The position numbers and the translations under genes are program-made. Positions 30,390 through 40,400 of a DNA stretch of 64,000 nt are shown one piece after another. The notes under the pieces are model-generated. The model made no database searches. It was not told the DNA's origin and saw only the letters and a program-made list of their open reading frames with translations. Each line of letters opens with the position of its first letter. The first letter of the stretch is position 1. The stretch lies in assembly GCA_945888625.1 (NCBI GenBank), contig CAMDAH010000005.1:1-64000 (forward strand), written 5' to 3'. The DNA is from Chryseobacterium gleum (GTDB lineage Bacteria > Bacteroidota > Bacteroidia > Flavobacteriales_D > Crocinitomicaceae).

Positions 30390-33032
30390 ATGAAATTGAT
30401 TATCCTATTCATCTTTTCCATTTTTTCTTTAATCGGCTTAGCGCAACAAATTGAAATTGTTGGAAGCTGCATCGACAAAAGAGGGAAGCCATTGGAGGGT
30501 GTTCAAGTTTCTTTCAACACAAACCCAAATGCGCTTGTTTTTAGCGATTCATTGGGGAATTACTTGTTTTTAACTAAATCCTTTGATACCTTAAAAATTC
30601 GCCTTAGTATCGACGAATACAGTGAAACGCGAACCCTAAAAAGTACATCGAATACAACCCTGCGTTATGTAATTAACCCCGTGCAATTTCCTATTCAACA
30701 AGAACGAACAGTAACCGTAATTTCAAACAAAGACGATCCTTTTGAGCTCACGAAATTAGCACCCTTTGATCCACAACGAATTACAGGGAGTGTGGAGCGA
30801 ACTTTGACCCTCATTACTGCAGCTGTTTCAAATAATGAATTAACCACTAATTACAACGTCCGAGGTGGAAACTACGATGAGAATTTAGTGTATGTAAACG
30901 GATTTATGGTTTACAGGCCTTTTCTAACAAGGAGTGGGCAGCAAGAAGGAATGAGTTTTATTCACTCTGCTTTGGTTGAATCGGTGAAATTTTCTGCAGG
31001 AGGATTTGATGCACAATACGGCGACAAATTAAGTTCTGTATTAGACATTGAATATAAAACTCCAAAAAGCACAAAGGCATCTGTTCTGCTTTCTTTGATG
31101 GGAACAGAAGCACATGTGGAACAGGCCGTTTCGAAAAAATTCAATTACCTCGTAGGTGCAAGATACCGTTCCAATGGCTACCTGCTAAATTCTCTACCGA
31201 CCAAAGGAAGTTACAATCCAGTCTTTGTAGATGCACAGTTTCTTACCAACTACCAAATAAACCCCAAATTAAGTTGGTCAGTCTTAGGCCATTTTTCCTC
31301 TAATGATTACCAATTTAGCCCGCAAACGGCAGTTACAGACTTCGGAACTGCAAATGAAGCGTATTCTTTTCGTATTTATTTTGACGGAAAAGAAAGTACG
31401 CGCTTTCAAACCATGATGGGAGGAACCGCACTAAAATACCAAGCCAACAAGCGAACCGATTTAGCACTTTACGCGACGGTGTTTAATTCCAACGAACGAG
31501 AATATTTTGACATCCAAGGTCAGTATTACATAAATGAATTAGAGATGGACCCTTCCAAAGAAACCTACGGCGACTCCATTGCTGTTTTAGGAATTGGTAC
31601 TTTCTTAAACCATGCAAGAAATCAACTGAATGCTACCATTTCGAATATCTACCACGAAGGGGAGCACCGTGTATTTGCTAACTTTAAAGACTTTGAAAAA
31701 CGCCATTTTCATACCTCAACAATTAAGTGGGGCCTAAATTACCAACATGATATTTTTAACGACGTATTAAGCGAATGGAAAATGATTGATTCAGCTGGTT
31801 ACAGTATTCCACAGGCATCAACAAATCAAGTCGAACTTTTCGAAACCATTAAAAGCGAGTTAAATTTAAGCGGTGAAAGGGCAACAGGTTACGCGCAATG
31901 GAACCTAAGTTGGACTAATACGAATCGAAATCAACTCGTTGTACTAAACAAAAAAACAAAAGTAAATGCCATTAAATCGGTAAAAGAATACAGGGATACA
32001 TTAAGTGAATCATCAAAAAAAACCGCTCTTAGCATCGGACTTCGAAGTGGTTACACAAGTATCAACAACGAATTTTACCTAACTCCACGGGTAGCCTTCA
32101 TTTTTTATCCACGTAACTACATGGTGCATAATAATCGAATTACCAAGCGAAACATCAGCTACCGCTTAGCATCAGGGTTGTACTATCAACCGCCATTCTA
32201 CCGTGAATTTCGAACATTAGAAGGAAGCTTAAATACGCAGGTTAAAGCCCAAAAATCTTTCCATGTTGTCGCCTCTACTGACTTATTATTTTCTATGTGG
32301 AACAGAGAGCAACCCTTCAAACTATCAGGTGAATTATACTACAAGTACCTATGGGATGTGAATCCGTACGAAATTGAAAATGTACGCACGCGTTATTACG
32401 CTGAAAACAGCGCTGTTGCCTACGCGTATGGATTTGATGTAAATATACATGGACAATTTGTGGAAGGCATAGAGTCCTTTTTCAAACTAGGTATTTTATC
32501 AACGAAAGAAAATATTGTCGGTGATTCACACAAAGAATACTATAACGATGCTGGAGAAAAAATTATTTTTGGTTATAGCACTGATCAGACTATCGCTGAC
32601 AGCGCTACCATTTATCCTGGATTTATTCCGCGTCCAACAGATCAATTATTCAACTTTGGGGCACTCGTACAAGATCAAATGCCTGGTTTAGAAAATTTCA
32701 CCGTTCAAATGGGGATGCAATTTTCAACCGGTTTGCCTTATGGACCTCCAGACCGAACACGTTACAAAGACACTTTACGTTTAAAAAGTTATTTCAGAGT
32801 GGATTTGGGACTAGCTTACGATCTCATTTCCGACAAGAAAATAAGAAAAGACAACTTTTGGGGAAGAAATTTTTCTGACGCACTCATTTCGTTGGAAATT
32901 TTTAACCTACTTGGAATTAATAACGTGCTTTCAAAGCAATGGATTCAAGATGTTCAGGGGAAATTCTATGCGATTCCAAACTACCTTACACAACGGAGAA
33001 TAAACCTGAAACTTATTTGTAAAATTCGCTAG
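30390..33032 (+). CDS. TonB-dependent outer-membrane receptor
   Basis: From the ATG at 30390 this is an 880-aa protein with a signal peptide (MKLIILFIFSIFSLIGLAQ), a carboxypeptidase-regulatory-like beta sandwich (about 20-110, VGSCIDKRGKPLEGVQVSFNT), a plug domain (about 130-225, NYNVRGGNYDENLVYVNGF; GFDAQYGDKLSSVLDI) and a long beta-barrel ending with ITQRRINLKLICKIR-like strands. It imports an unknown ligand using TonB energy. No SusD partner or substrate enzyme is next to it. A TACCTTTG -7 element lies at 30376-30383. It converges with the response regulator, overlapping by 4 bases. Confidence 0.9.
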   Translation: MKLIILFIFSIFSLIGLAQQIEIVGSCIDKRGKPLEGVQVSFNTNPNALVFSDSLGNYLFLTKSFDTLKIRLSIDEYSETRTLKSTSNTTLRYVINPVQFPIQQERTVTVISNKDDPFELTKLAPFDPQRITGSVERTLTLITAAVSNNELTTNYNVRGGNYDENLVYVNGFMVYRPFLTRSGQQEGMSFIHSALVESVKFSAGGFDAQYGDKLSSVLDIEYKTPKSTKASVLLSLMGTEAHVEQAVSKKFNYLVGARYRSNGYLLNSLPTKGSYNPVFVDAQFLTNYQINPKLSWSVLGHFSSNDYQFSPQTAVTDFGTANEAYSFRIYFDGKESTRFQTMMGGTALKYQANKRTDLALYATVFNSNEREYFDIQGQYYINELEMDPSKETYGDSIAVLGIGTFLNHARNQLNATISNIYHEGEHRVFANFKDFEKRHFHTSTIKWGLNYQHDIFNDVLSEWKMIDSAGYSIPQASTNQVELFETIKSELNLSGERATGYAQWNLSWTNTNRNQLVVLNKKTKVNAIKSVKEYRDTLSESSKKTALSIGLRSGYTSINNEFYLTPRVAFIFYPRNYMVHNNRITKRNISYRLASGLYYQPPFYREFRTLEGSLNTQVKAQKSFHVVASTDLLFSMWNREQPFKLSGELYYKYLWDVNPYEIENVRTRYYAENSAVAYAYGFDVNIHGQFVEGIESFFKLGILSTKENIVGDSHKEYYNDAGEKIIFGYSTDQTIADSATIYPGFIPRPTDQLFNFGALVQDQMPGLENFTVQMGMQFSTGLPYGPPDRTRYKDTLRLKSYFRVDLGLAYDLISDKKIRKDNFWGRNFSDALISLEIFNLLGINNVLSKQWIQDVQGKFYAIPNYLTQRRINLKLICKIR

Positions 33033-33709
33033 TTTAATGCGTAAGGTGCGAACAAGAATTTATTGGGATGTACCAATTCTGTTTTTACTGCATACATAAC
33101 AATTCCAGCTGTATTACGAACCCCCAACTTACTCATGATATTTTTTCGATGGGTATTGACTGTGTGTGTACTTAGAAATAAAAATTCGGCTATTTGTCCG
33201 TTGGTTAAACCTTGAGCAATCAATTTAATAATTTCAGTCTCTCTTTCCGTAAGTATAACAGCATCACATGAAAACCCTGCATCATCAATATCGAGTACGT
33301 CAATATTTGCACGTTGAATGGTTTCTAATACCTGACCACAGAAAAAGCGATTGCCTTTTTTAGTTTCCTTTACAGCATCCAATATTTCAGCTAACTCACA
33401 ATCCTTTTTAACATAACTAGTTACTCCTATACGAAGGGCATCAACTAAAATTTGAGCACTTTGATCGGGCGTGATAGCGACAAGTTTTACTTTACTATCG
33501 AATTGCAACACCTTTGAGATGACGTTAATATCAAAACCCATTGAGGTAAAATCGATTAAAACAATTCCTGCCCCAAATGAACTAAGTTGTTCCATTAATT
33601 CAAAATTATTTTTGGCATCGCCAACAATGGTCAAAGTTTCATCACTTTGTAGTACAGTGCGAAGTCCTATTCGCATTAAATCATTACTATCGGCAATTAT
33701 AACGTTCAC
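33029..33709 (-). CDS. NarL/LuxR-type response regulator
   Basis: This 226-aa protein has a receiver domain (1-125, with N-terminal acidic D8 and phosphoacceptor D53 in VLIDFTSMG and K in SYVKKDCEL) and a LuxR helix-turn-helix (about 152-210, LTERETEIIKLIAQGLTNGQIAEFLFLSTHTVNTHRKNIM). It should bind DNA on phosphorylation. No histidine kinase gene is adjacent, so the partner is elsewhere. Confidence 0.88.
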   Translation of the reverse strand: MNVIIADSNDLMRIGLRTVLQSDETLTIVGDAKNNFELMEQLSSFGAGIVLIDFTSMGFDINVISKVLQFDSKVKLVAITPDQSAQILVDALRIGVTSYVKKDCELAEILDAVKETKKGNRFFCGQVLETIQRANIDVLDIDDAGFSCDAVILTERETEIIKLIAQGLTNGQIAEFLFLSTHTVNTHRKNIMSKLGVRNTAGIVMYAVKTELVHPNKFLFAPYALN

Positions 33710-33835
33710 TTTATTTAGAATTAATATAGATAAGACAAATGTAAGACTGTTTTTTCAAATGAACTGCTTTTTTAATGTTTAGTTTCAAAAAGTTTTCAAT
33801 ACCCTAGATCAACACGAATTACTTACATTTGTTTA

Positions 33836-34798
33836 GTGAAAACTAACATTTCAAATGAAATAAAGCCAGCTTCCGATCTTCTTAAAGCTGGAGAAATTGT
33901 AGCTGTGCCTACAGAAACGGTTTATGGTCTTGCTGCTAACGGATTAAACCCACTTGCCATTCAAAAAATATTCGAAGCAAAATCTCGTCCAAAAACCAAT
34001 CCATTGATTTTGCATTTCGCAAACGAAAAAGAGATAAGTCCATACGTACTAAATTTTCCAGCACAACTAAAATTACTAAGTAAAGTGTTCTGGCCAGGTC
34101 CGCTTACTATTTTATTACCGAAAAGCGACTTAGTAATCGATAGTATTACAGGAGGACAAGATCGTGTGGCAGTTCGAGTTCCTGCCCATCCATTATTCCA
34201 ACAATTACTTCAACAAGTAAAATTTCCACTAGCAGCGCCTAGTGCGAATTTGTACGGAAGGGTAAGTCCTACAAATGCCAAACATGTTTATAATCAACTT
34301 AAGGGTAAAATCCCCCTGATTCTTGATGGAGGTCCTTGTGAAAAAGGAATAGAATCTACCATCATCGGAATGGAAAACAAGCAGGTAATTGTTTACCGTT
34401 TAGGAAGTATTTCCATTGAAGAATTAGCACTTCACTTAGGCGAGGTTCCTCAAATAAAAAACGAAGCGACAGAAAATGGAACCGCAAGTGGGATGGTCAA
34501 GTATCATTATGCGCCAAGAACACCGCTTTACTTTTATGATGTATCTTCCACCAAAACAGATCAAACTAATGGCTATATTTTCTTTAAGGAATGCCCAAAA
34601 AATACAACGATTGAAAATGCGATTGTCTTGAGTGAAACGAGTGATCTCCAAGAAGCGGCTCGGAAGTTATACAGTGCACTGCACGAATTTGACGAAAGAG
34701 GATTCCATCACATTTACATTGAAAGATTTCCTGAGCAAGGATTAGGAACTACCCTAAACGATCGATTGAATCGTGCTACTGAAAAATTTAAGGCATAA
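33836..34798 (+). CDS. Threonylcarbamoyl-AMP synthase (Sua5)
   Basis: This 320-aa protein has the YrdC core (about 10-195: IVAVPTETVYGLAANG; KSRPKTNPLILHF; WPGPLTILLPKS; VAVRVPAHPLF; APSANLYGRVSPT), a linker (MVKYHYAPRTPLYFY) and the C-terminal Sua5 domain, hence the long Sua5 type rather than the short TsaC. It makes threonylcarbamoyl-AMP from Thr, bicarbonate and ATP for t6A modification of tRNAs reading ANN codons. The start is GTG; TACATTTG lies just upstream (33824-33831). Confidence 0.92.
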   Translation: MKTNISNEIKPASDLLKAGEIVAVPTETVYGLAANGLNPLAIQKIFEAKSRPKTNPLILHFANEKEISPYVLNFPAQLKLLSKVFWPGPLTILLPKSDLVIDSITGGQDRVAVRVPAHPLFQQLLQQVKFPLAAPSANLYGRVSPTNAKHVYNQLKGKIPLILDGGPCEKGIESTIIGMENKQVIVYRLGSISIEELALHLGEVPQIKNEATENGTASGMVKYHYAPRTPLYFYDVSSTKTDQTNGYIFFKECPKNTTIENAIVLSETSDLQEAARKLYSALHEFDERGFHHIYIERFPEQGLGTTLNDRLNRATEKFKA

Positions 34799-34824
34799 AA
34801 AAAGCCTTCCGAATTCGAAAGGCT
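34797..34824 (-). terminator. Terminator after rpmE2
   Basis: A near-perfect hairpin, AGCCTTTCGAA with TTCGGAAGGCT on the minus strand (one mismatch), is followed there by TTTTTT. It lies between the converging sua5 and rpmE2 genes and may act on both. Confidence 0.8.
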
Positions 34825-34843
34825 CAACTATTTGCTGTTTGAT

Positions 34844-35098
34844 TCACTTCATGTGACGAGCAAAACGGTTATTAAATTTATCAATTCTACCCGCTGTATC
34901 TACAAACTGAGCAATACCGGTAAAGAAAGGATGCGACTTGTGCGAAATATCTAATTTTACAAGTGGATATTCATTTCCATCTTCCCATAAAATTGTTTCT
35001 CTCGTGTTAGCACAAGATGGACAAACAAATGCGTAGTCGTTTGACATGTCCTTAAAAACTACAAGTCTATAATCGTCTGGGTGGATTTCTTTTTTCAT
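34844..35098 (-). CDS. rpmE2: 50S ribosomal protein L31 type B
   Basis: This 84-aa protein starts MKKEIHPDDYRLVVFKDM and has the type B L31 features: FVCPSCANTRETILWEDG, LDISHKSHPFFTG, and GRIDKFNNRFARH at the end. One CxxC is present in the N-terminal third. L31 sits in the central protuberance of the 50S subunit. A monocistronic gene is likely. Confidence 0.95.
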   Translation of the reverse strand: MKKEIHPDDYRLVVFKDMSNDYAFVCPSCANTRETILWEDGNEYPLVKLDISHKSHPFFTGIAQFVDTAGRIDKFNNRFARHMK

Positions 35099-35259
35099 TA
35101 CTTCATCAAATTGGATTGCAAATTTAAGGTTTTCTTTTTTATTTACAAGACAACTACGAAAAAATTCTGTGTTATTTTAACAACTGAAGGGTGATAACTA
35201 CCTTAAACTATCGCTAATTTATATTTCTTTGTGCTTAATTTTGTTAAAATCCTATTCTT

Positions 35260-36171
35260 TTGAAATTAAATCGTTCGTATCGATTAGAAGAAATTGCAGC
35301 ACTGATTGAGTGTACATTCATCGGAGACGCTACTCATCAGATTACAGGCCTCAATGAAATACACTTGGTTGAAGCCGGCGACATGGTCTTTGTTGACCAC
35401 CCCAAATACTATGAAAAAGCGCTGCAATCAGCTGCAACAACTGTTATAATTGACAAAGAAATGCCCTGCCCATCGGGAAAAGCCCTTATTATTTCAAAAA
35501 ATCCCTTTGATGATTTTAACTTTTTAACAAAGTATTTTTCTCCGAAATTAGGCCCTAAAATGCAACCAACAAGCGAGGGTCTTATTTATCCTGGCGTGTA
35601 CTTAGGGCACCAGGTTTCAATTGGTAAAAATGTACGTATTTATCCCGGTGCTTGCATTTTGGATGGAACCACGATAGATGACAATGTTGTTATTGGTGCA
35701 AACAGCGTAATTGGAAACGATGCATTTTATTACAAAAAAAAAAATAACGCTTACACGGCCATGCATTCCTGTGGAAATGTGCACATCGAGGAAGGCGTTG
35801 AAATAGGTGCGCTTTGTACGATAGACCGAGGAGTTACAGGAACTACAACCATAGGCAAAGGTTGTAAATTCGACAATCAGGTACATATAGGTCACGACAC
35901 GGTAATTGGACAAAATTGCTTAATTGCTGCAAATACAGGAATTGCAGGATGTGTAAAAATTGCAAATAATGTGGTGATATGGGGACAAGTTGGAATCGCT
36001 AGTAGCGTTTCGATAGGTGAAGGTGTTGTGCTGTTAGCACAAAGTGGCGTAATGAAAGATTTAATAGCAGGTAAGACTTATTTTGGGTCCCCCTGCGGCG
36101 AAGTAAAAGAAAAATTTCGGGAACTTGTTGCACTTCGTTCTTTACCCGATTTTATGCAGGGCAAAAAATGA
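35260..36171 (+). CDS. lpxD: LpxD-like UDP-3-O-acylglucosamine N-acyltransferase
   Basis: This 303-aa protein has an LpxD N-terminal domain (1-95) and a left-handed beta helix of hexapeptide repeats (about 100-270), with the conserved GNVHIEEGVEIGALCTIDRG and FDNQVHIGHDTVIG containing the catalytic His. In lipid A synthesis LpxD adds the N-linked acyl chain. It is somewhat shorter than E. coli LpxD (341 aa), lacking the C-terminal helices, and Bacteroidota often carry a second LpxD-like copy, so assignment as the main lpxD is not certain. The start is TTG. It overlaps the next gene by 4 bases. Confidence 0.82.
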   Translation: MKLNRSYRLEEIAALIECTFIGDATHQITGLNEIHLVEAGDMVFVDHPKYYEKALQSAATTVIIDKEMPCPSGKALIISKNPFDDFNFLTKYFSPKLGPKMQPTSEGLIYPGVYLGHQVSIGKNVRIYPGACILDGTTIDDNVVIGANSVIGNDAFYYKKKNNAYTAMHSCGNVHIEEGVEIGALCTIDRGVTGTTTIGKGCKFDNQVHIGHDTVIGQNCLIAANTGIAGCVKIANNVVIWGQVGIASSVSIGEGVVLLAQSGVMKDLIAGKTYFGSPCGEVKEKFRELVALRSLPDFMQGKK

Positions 36172-37400
36172 CAGAAGATCAACAAAATCGCCTGGAGCTA
36201 AAAATTTCTTTGCAAGAACTAAAGCTTAATGCCTTGTTGGAAATTACCGCAGCAATTAATAATAACTTTCCAATCGACCAATTATTAAATAATTTTTCAT
36301 TTGTTTTAAAGCAACAATTGAATTTTAGACGATTTGTGCTTTTTATTAAGCAAGAGAGCTGGGATTGTATATTAAAAGAGGGCATCAAAGGTAAAATTGA
36401 AGTAGAAGATCATATTCATAATTTAATCCGATTCAAAGAAACCACGCTATTAGTAGATTCTAATTCCACCTTACTGAAAGAATTCAATGTTGTCGTGCCG
36501 GTTTTACACCTAGGACAGGCACTTGCTTATTTATTATTATCCGATAATCAACTTAAACCTGCCACACTATTAGACACTGATTCTCACCTAACATTTGCAC
36601 AAACCCTAACTAGTATCGTATCGGTCGCGATTGAAAACAAGCGCTTGGTAAAAAGTAATGTTATTAAAGAAATCATCTCAAAAGATTTAGAGGTGGCCTC
36701 TGAACTTCAAAAACTACTTTTCCCCTCCGACCTCCCGTCCGACCGAAAGATGGATGTTCATGCAAAATACATCCAACGCCATGCCATTGGAGGTGATTAC
36801 TACGATTTTATTCCCCTGGGAGACGAAGAATATATTTTATGTATTGCCGACGTTTCCGGCAAAGGCATAAGCGCTGCGCTGTTGATGGCTAACTTTCAAG
36901 CAACGGTAAGAACGCTCTTTAAATACCAACGTTTTGAGTTGGCTTTTTTGATGGAAGAATTAAATAAAAAAGTAGTACTCAACGCAAAGGGTGAAAAATT
37001 TATTACTTTTTTCATTGCTCATTACAACGCGTCCTCTCGTAAATTAACGTACATCAATGCCGGACACAACCATCCAATGCTTTTTATGAATAGAAAAGTA
37101 AAACCTTTAATATCCGGTTGCATAGGATTGGGGATGCTCGATGAATTGCCTTCCATACAGATCGGCTCACTCACCCTTAGTAGCAGTGCTACACTCGTGC
37201 TTTTTACCGATGGTGTGGTTGAAATTGAAGACATAAACGGCGAACAATTTGGAGTGGATAGACTAATTAAAGATATTAAGGCCTATTCCGGGCTTAAAAT
37301 GGAGGATATGAACAACATTATTTTTTCTCACTTGACAGAATGGTGCGGCACATTAAATTTTGATGATGATACAGCAATAATGAGCTGTAAATTCTTCTAA
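36168..37400 (+). CDS. RsbU/SpoIIE-type PP2C phosphatase with GAF-like domain
   Basis: This 410-aa protein has an N-terminal sensor (about 20-165, GAF-like) and a PP2C-type phosphatase (about 185-410): IGGDYYDFIPLG, LCIADVSGKGISAALLMANF, INAGHNHPMLF and LFTDGVVEIED, containing the metal-binding Asp residues. Such enzymes dephosphorylate STAS anti-anti-sigma factors in partner-switching cascades. It overlaps the LpxD-like gene by 4 bases, so envelope lipid synthesis and stress signalling may be coupled. Confidence 0.88.
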   Translation: MTEDQQNRLELKISLQELKLNALLEITAAINNNFPIDQLLNNFSFVLKQQLNFRRFVLFIKQESWDCILKEGIKGKIEVEDHIHNLIRFKETTLLVDSNSTLLKEFNVVVPVLHLGQALAYLLLSDNQLKPATLLDTDSHLTFAQTLTSIVSVAIENKRLVKSNVIKEIISKDLEVASELQKLLFPSDLPSDRKMDVHAKYIQRHAIGGDYYDFIPLGDEEYILCIADVSGKGISAALLMANFQATVRTLFKYQRFELAFLMEELNKKVVLNAKGEKFITFFIAHYNASSRKLTYINAGHNHPMLFMNRKVKPLISGCIGLGMLDELPSIQIGSLTLSSSATLVLFTDGVVEIEDINGEQFGVDRLIKDIKAYSGLKMEDMNNIIFSHLTEWCGTLNFDDDTAIMSCKFF

Positions 37401-40400
37401 CGAATAAGGTACATTTTACCCAATCCTTTTTGAATGAACCGATCGGCACCAGATGCTAATTGCTTCACGCTTTGACCATTAATCTTGGCTTGTACTCGAT
37501 ATAGGTAAACCCCATTGGCCAATTGATCACCAAATTGATCTTTTCCATCCCAAGCAAAATCGGTTATGTTTCTTCCAATTCGCAGCGCACCGAGTTCCTC
37601 CTCCGTAATTTCACGAACGATTCTTCCATTAATGTTCATCACTTGAATTAGTATATCATCTGGTAACTCGTCACCCGTTAAGGTAAAGACGAAGCGCGTA
37701 CTGGTTGAAAAGGGATTGGGGTAGTTTAAAAATTCTGTGATGGAAGATTCATGGATAACTTCGAAATTAATTTTATATTCAAAATCACCTGAGAGATTGC
37801 CCGATTTGTCGCTTCCCTGCACTAATAACGTATACGTACCTGTTTTCTCAAAATACTTTGGGTATATTATCTTAAACTTTTTGTTTTGCGCCTCAGCAGG
37901 AATCCATTGCATAATCACCTCTCCATTGGCATTCATAAATGGAATTTTAATTTGAATACCATCGGGATCGGTTAGGTAAATTCCAAACAATGTGGTGTCT
38001 GCATCTTCACTCATAATTAAATATGGGTTTTCGTCTTTCAAACTCATCACAATTTCAGAGGTAGGCGCAATAATGTCGTTATTCAAGATGTGTTGACCAT
38101 TAAATGTGACATCAAGGATTGGATTGATATCCTCGGATTGTACAGAAAATGGAAACTGTAAAATATTGTTAATGTGTGTTAGCTCTGGTTGGTCAGTAAA
38201 GGCCTGAGCCAAATCAACATATGGATTGATTTCCATTCTTAACCAATTTTGCCCTACTAGTCCTAAAGAGGAAAAGGTTATTGTATCGCGCAATAAATCA
38301 CCTGCTAGCAACTGACCTTGTCGAGGATACGAAATAGGATGAATGACTTCATTTTGATCTACAATATAATAGTTCACCAACAAAGAATCCATGCCGTAAT
38401 CACTAATATTTCTAACATCCACAGCAAATTTAACCGACTGTCCTTCTTGAAGTGTGTCCCCTATACTTGTCCATGTAATGCCATTGGAGGCATCTATTGC
38501 CGCCTCGGGAAGTGGCGCAAAAACAACATGCCAAAAATCCAGCTGCGCAGGTGTCTGAGTAACTGAATCGAAGTATTTTGCTTCAAGGCGGATGAAAGGG
38601 TATAAAACAGGATTAATTAAATTGGATAGTTGAATAATGGAATCATTTGGCGTCATGAGTGTATCAATCGTAGCTTGATAGGTCCCGTAGGCGTTGTACA
38701 ATTTTATGTTCAACAAGGTAGAATCTCCCTGCGATTGCTCCAATGCATCGCGCTTCCAAAAAAGTGACTTCCATTCGGCAACTGGCCCTATCAATGGACT
38801 AGTTTCCAAACCAATTAATTGTGAGCCAGAAATTAGGGTATCCAGGAAGATGTTTTCGTTGTTTTGAGAAACACGTTCAACAACAAAACTTGGATCACCT
38901 TTTCGGGTTAAGAAGATAAAAGGTCGATTCGGCCTACCTGCATAAATACTATCCGAACCCAAGTTGGCAAATGTTTGATATAAACCAGGATCGTATAGGT
39001 CCCACCAATCGTAGCGCGTTGTCATTGGAGAATAAATTAAAATATAATCACCATTATCAACTAGGTTTTCAACTAAATTTTGAAAAGCATCAATTTGAGC
39101 AACATTGTTTTGGTGAAACGTAAAATACCTCATCGGACGAGGTTTACACCCTGCGTTATCGTTGGCATTTCCGTAATTATTACCGGGATTCACCTCAGTT
39201 CCATTGGGGTAAACATATCGCGTTTCCTTTGGAAGCAAGGTTGCTTTATCGATAATCGCGACATGAAATTTTGGTGTTAGGTTACAAACTTCATATTCTT
39301 GTTGCTCATCGTTTAAATACCAAGCATTATCAAAAATGTAAGGAGAAGAATAAGAAGCGAGCGCTAAGCAAGAAATCGTCTTTTGAATTGGAGCAAATTC
39401 GCGGTATTCATTTAATTGATTAATGTTGATACCAATTGGCGTATTAAAGGTAAACTGATGAAAATCATCTTGCCCCCACCCTTCTTTATTTATAATGTAT
39501 TGAAAAGACCTTGTTTTCCAAACTGGTACCGCTTCATTTATCGCAACCCGCCAATAATAGACCGTGCTATCAACCATAATTATTGAGGATGGCAGGTTAG
39601 ATAAACTTGAAATCCATTGATTCCAATTGACTGATTTCACACCTCCCAGTCCTGTAACATTGGCATAGCGGCGAAATCCACTATTGAAAGTATGAACCGT
39701 ATCAATTTCGAAACGATAGTTGTTAATTGGCGCTAATGGATCAATCGTTGAGGCAAATAAACAAATGGTATCACGCGGAACGACAGCAAAATCGATTGGT
39801 AAAATTGGCTCAATACCATCAATGTTAATCACAAAATTTTTGACTACCTGATTATTTGTCACCTCATCATATTGCTCAGCAACAACAGACGGAATATCGG
39901 CGCTAATGGTAAACCTATTTAATCCTACGCCTATTAAAGGGTAAAATGGAATTTTTATTTGTATTGTTTTTTCGTAATCTAAACCATTTACAATAAAAAC
40001 GTAATTGGAGTCCGCTACTGAACCAGGAAAATCACGAAGAACTTGCAGCGTAAAATCCCCGAGAATGGATTGTCCCAAATTCTTTAACAAAACAGAAATG
40101 GTAATCGAATCGGTTGCTAAAGTGATGTCATCAGGACCAAAAACAACACCTGGGTCTGTCAACTCAATTTCCGGTTTGTTGTGTGGGTTTAGGCGCAACA
40201 TAGGATCACCATGTAGCGTCATTTGAGAAAAAGTTGATTCGGTGATTAGGTCCGTACTGGCGTCTAAAACAGAATCAATTAAATTTTTAATGTGTGAACC
40301 GATAGTTCCTCCGTAATTATCACGAGAAAACTGCTTATAAAAAGTACTTGAGTATTCGTTGAGGGAAGAAGTAAAACCGTAGTCAATAGTCCCAAGATAA

